DNA of 61,017 nucleotides, taken from NCBI GenBank assembly GCA_028456385.1, contig JALNQF010000248.1, forward strand, positions 1-61,017, in the 5' to 3' direction. The position numbers were made by a program, and so were the translations under genes. The notes below the pieces were generated by a model. It made no database searches. It saw only the letters and a list, made by a program, of their open reading frames with translations, and was not told where the DNA came from. The stretch comes from Ophiosphaerella korrae (taxonomy: Eukaryota > Ascomycota > Dothideomycetes > Pleosporales > Phaeosphaeriaceae). Each line of letters begins with the position of its first letter. The first letter of the stretch is position 1. Shown piece by piece: positions 58,597-61,017 of the stretch.

Positions 58597-59037
58597 TATT
58601 ATAGCTATAATAAAAGAAAACTAATTTAAGCTAGTTAGCCCTACTATATATAATAAAAGTACGTACAACCTATAGAGTAATAAACTTAACTAAGAAACTA
58701 ACTATAATAGAGATACGTAATAAATTTATAATTTATAATCTTAGTAAATACAAGTATAAAGCTAAGCACGTAATAAATTTATAATTTGCGATTTTAGTAA
58801 ATATAAAGCACGAAGCTAGCTAAGAAACCTAAGTATATAGTTAGTAGTAATGCCTATTATTAAGATAGTATTAGTAATCTAATCTCTAACCTAGAACGCT
58901 AATACTTAATATTACACATATAAATTAACTATTATTTATAGTTATTACTAATTATAAAAACAAGCTTTTACTATTACCTCCTAATCTACTAATAACCTAA
59001 AGGTTATTAGGAAGTCGACCCTAGTGTACCTATTACA
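58597..59037 (+). repeat. 3' LTR of element D
   Basis: This 441-bp LTR runs from tattatagctataat to ..cctattaca and is followed by taaac. It has two copies of the unit of about 54 bp (acgtaataaatttataatt..). Confidence 0.85.
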
Positions 59038-59042
59038 TAAAC

Positions 59043-60288
59043 ACTAACTACCTAAAAATAGTTTAGTTAATTTTTAGCTTTATTTAGAAAAAGGTTATAT
59101 ATATTAATATCTTTTAAAAGAAAGATTAATTTAAACGTACTATCTACACCTTACTATTAGATAATAATAAGGTATTAAATATATAGAATTACTATAAATA
59201 GAATATAACTATATTATATAATTCTATAGTATACCTAGAATTAAGTAAGAAACGCTAGTAGTAGTAAGCTTTATTATAGTAAACGTTGCTATACTACGTA
59301 CTTTTATAGCGCTACCTAAGAAACGTTAGTAGTATTAATCTTCTTTCTAAGAAACCTTACTATATCGCCTAGGTTTATAGAGCTAGCTAAGAAAGCCTAA
59401 AGATATTAAGCTTCTTTGTAATAATTACTATACTACGTAGTTTCTTACCTTTCTTTAGGTAGTAGTCTAAACGTTAAGAGGTAGGGTAGCTATAAATATA
59501 AACTCTAGAATTAATAGTATTAGTACGTATAGTTCTAGTTAGTTAATACTACGTATACTTATAGTTATATATTACTCTTTACTTCTTATTTAGCTCTTAT
59601 AACTACTTACGTTTACTTTATATTTACTATAAGAGGAAATCTCTTAGTATCTATACTAGCGCGCTACTCTATTTATCTTAATATATACTAAGTTTACTAC
59701 TTAATTCTATAACTCTAGCACTACTAATAGTACTATCTTACTTACTTATAGCTATAGCTCTATATAAGTTTTCTTTATTTTTTTATATAGATTAGATAAG
59801 TAATATTATCTACTATATTAGTTTATATATAGACTATATAGGAATACTAATAAAATTACTAATATACTACTTTAGAATTACTATAGTTAACTATAATAAG
59901 AATACTTAGCTACTACGCCTATATAACCTAGATAGCTTACAGCGTAGTAAAGTAGAATATACTTTAGAAGAGTATATATATCTTTATAATACTAATCTTA
60001 TTTCTTACTAAAGCCTAGTATTTTTATCTCTATAGTATCTAGTAGTTATCTCTATAGTATCTAGTAGTTATCTTAGCTATATATTACTATAACTTTATAG
60101 TATTAGTAAAGCTTATTCTTACTAAAGAATATAGTGCTTATCCTTTTATTTATAGCTTTATTACTTAGCTAGGCCTTAGTACTATTTATACCCTTTATTT
60201 TCTTGTCCTTATTACTATCTTTTATATCTAAATACTACTTTTTTTAAGGTTTTACCTCTACGCGCACTTACTATTTAAGCTTATTTAC
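59043..60288. other. AT-rich mutated repeats, unassigned
   Basis: RIP-like sequence without recognised domains. Between about 59,240 and 59,400 a degenerate motif (ctaagaaacgttagtagta) recurs about every 65 bp, three to four times. At about 60,027-60,072 a 24-bp unit (ctctatagtatctagtagtt) is directly repeated. No LTR ends were seen. Confidence 0.45.
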
Positions 60289-60290
60289 TA

Positions 60291-61017
60291 CAGAGGGGTG
60301 ACACGAAAAAAAAGACTAAAAAAAAGTTATAATTTTTAACTTCAGATAACTCTACTAATATATTAGCTAAAAATACAACTAAACAAGAATATTAAAGAGA
60401 AAATCAAAGTCTTCTATTTAGCCTACTACGATTTTTGATTACTAAGCGAACCCGAGCTAGGATTTAAAGTGTTTTGTTAACTTTTTTTTAGGTTAACTTT
60501 AGAGCTGCGCAACTTTTTATTTTTAGTATCTTTTTTTAAGATTTTTTAATATAATTTAGATATATATAAGGGCATTTATATTTGTAAATTATATAATATT
60601 CTAATTACTAAAAGTATAGATATTTAGTAAAAGGTTAAAAAGTAAACTTTTAGTAAAAACTTATATTTAATAGCTATAACCCCTTACTATTAGTACTTAG
60701 TAGGATAGCCTTTAGCATCTATAATAGCTTGCTATCGCTTTAGAAGAGATAATATACAATTATCTATAGCTTGTTGTAGTATAAGGGCCTACTCCTCTTT
60801 TATAGCTCTTTTAAAGGTCTCTACTTCTAAAGAAGTAGTTCCTATAGGATAATTTCCTTTAAATCGCTTAATTAGTTAATCTTTAAGTAAACTCTATACA
60901 TTTTTAATAGGGTTTAGATCTCGACTCTAAGGAGGATAAAGAAAGAGTTTTACTCTATTTCTCTTAAACTAATTAATAATAGTAAAAGCCTTATAGATTC
61001 TACTATTATCTTGTTAA
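60291..61017 (-). mobile_element. Tc1/mariner-like transposon, partial (continues beyond window)
   Basis: After a TA dinucleotide (60,289-60,290) the sequence starts CAGAGGGGTGACACGAAAA, the expected form of a Tc1-type terminal repeat. The minus strand encodes the C-terminal third of a DDE_3-type transposase (about 60,690-61,017). It has the diagnostic RDLNPIKNV segment (normally S-P-D-L-N-P-I-E) at about 60,895-60,925 and a downstream helical region. Several stops are mutated Gln/Trp codons. The other end lies outside the window, so completeness is unknown. Confidence 0.8.

Larger units (their letters stand above)
49733..59037 (+). mobile_element. Gypsy element D, host of a recombinant nested element, TSD taaac
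   Basis: A forward element bounded by exact duplications taaac (49,728-49,732 and 59,038-59,042). It keeps the 5' LTR, gag up to the region just before the zinc knuckles (51,032), and then, after a nested reverse element, the post-pol region and 3' LTR (58,059-59,037). The whole pol region, equivalent to about 4.7 kb of element B (8,709-13,157 plus 20,190-20,434), is missing. The nested element's outer flanks do not match (actag versus gtcct), so the loss came with recombination between two insertions. Confidence 0.85.

Noticed and set aside
1..61017. CRISPR array, prokaryotic operon or prophage
   Set aside because: Repeats are LTR or transposon derived, genes have spliceosomal introns and separate promoters, and all families are fungal.

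Overview
The window looks like a chromosome segment of a filamentous ascomycete (Pezizomycotina; Dothideomycetes or Leotiomycetes would fit). Genes have short introns of 54-80 bp with GT..AG ends and CTAAC-type branch points, and the protein families are fungal. Two long blocks (1 to about 33,170 and about 49,730 to 61,017) are extremely AT-rich and poor in CA/TG. Their retrotransposon frames are littered with TAA/TAG where Gln or Trp codons are expected. This is the signature of repeat-induced point mutation (RIP). Between them lies a gene island of about 16.5 kb with ordinary base composition.

Left block: a 5'-truncated Ty3/gypsy chromovirus (family A) interrupted by a solo LTR; inverted pieces of a second gypsy family; a full element (B, 7,380-21,414, TSD tagag) that carries a complete nested element in the opposite direction (13,158-20,189, TSD ctaat); and another complete element (C, 24,587-31,609, TSD ataga). 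Right block: an element of the same family as B (D, 49,733-59,037, TSD taaac) with a nested reverse element whose two ends do not match each other, then unassigned repeats, and the end of a Tc1-like transposon (60,291 to the window edge). Elements B, C, D and the nested ones share one Gag-Pol-chromodomain body. They also carry a conserved reading frame antisense to pol, between pol and the 3' LTR.

Island, left to right: a small secreted cysteine-rich protein (34,357-34,875) close to the AT-rich edge; a palindromic MITE-like element with a solo LTR inside its left arm; another solo LTR; a minus-strand Helo_like_N-type/ankyrin protein gene (37,934-39,713); a plus-strand APC-family permease gene with four exons (40,556-42,314), divergent from the ankyrin gene; a decayed pogo/Fot1-type transposase; a decayed NACHT-type NLR fragment; and a two-exon gene for an SH3-WW-like-protein kinase fusion (46,000-48,083). 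Inverted 208-bp repeats at 43,086-43,294 and 48,411-48,618 bracket the last three items.

The genes are not an operon and no shared pathway can be shown. The content (candidate effector, ankyrin/NLR-type proteins, NACHT remnant, unusual kinase, transporter) is typical of an accessory, fast-evolving compartment. The most unusual items are the SH3-WW-kinase fusion inside an inverted-repeat-bounded segment, the recombinant nested retroelement, and the antisense frame kept across gypsy subfamilies.
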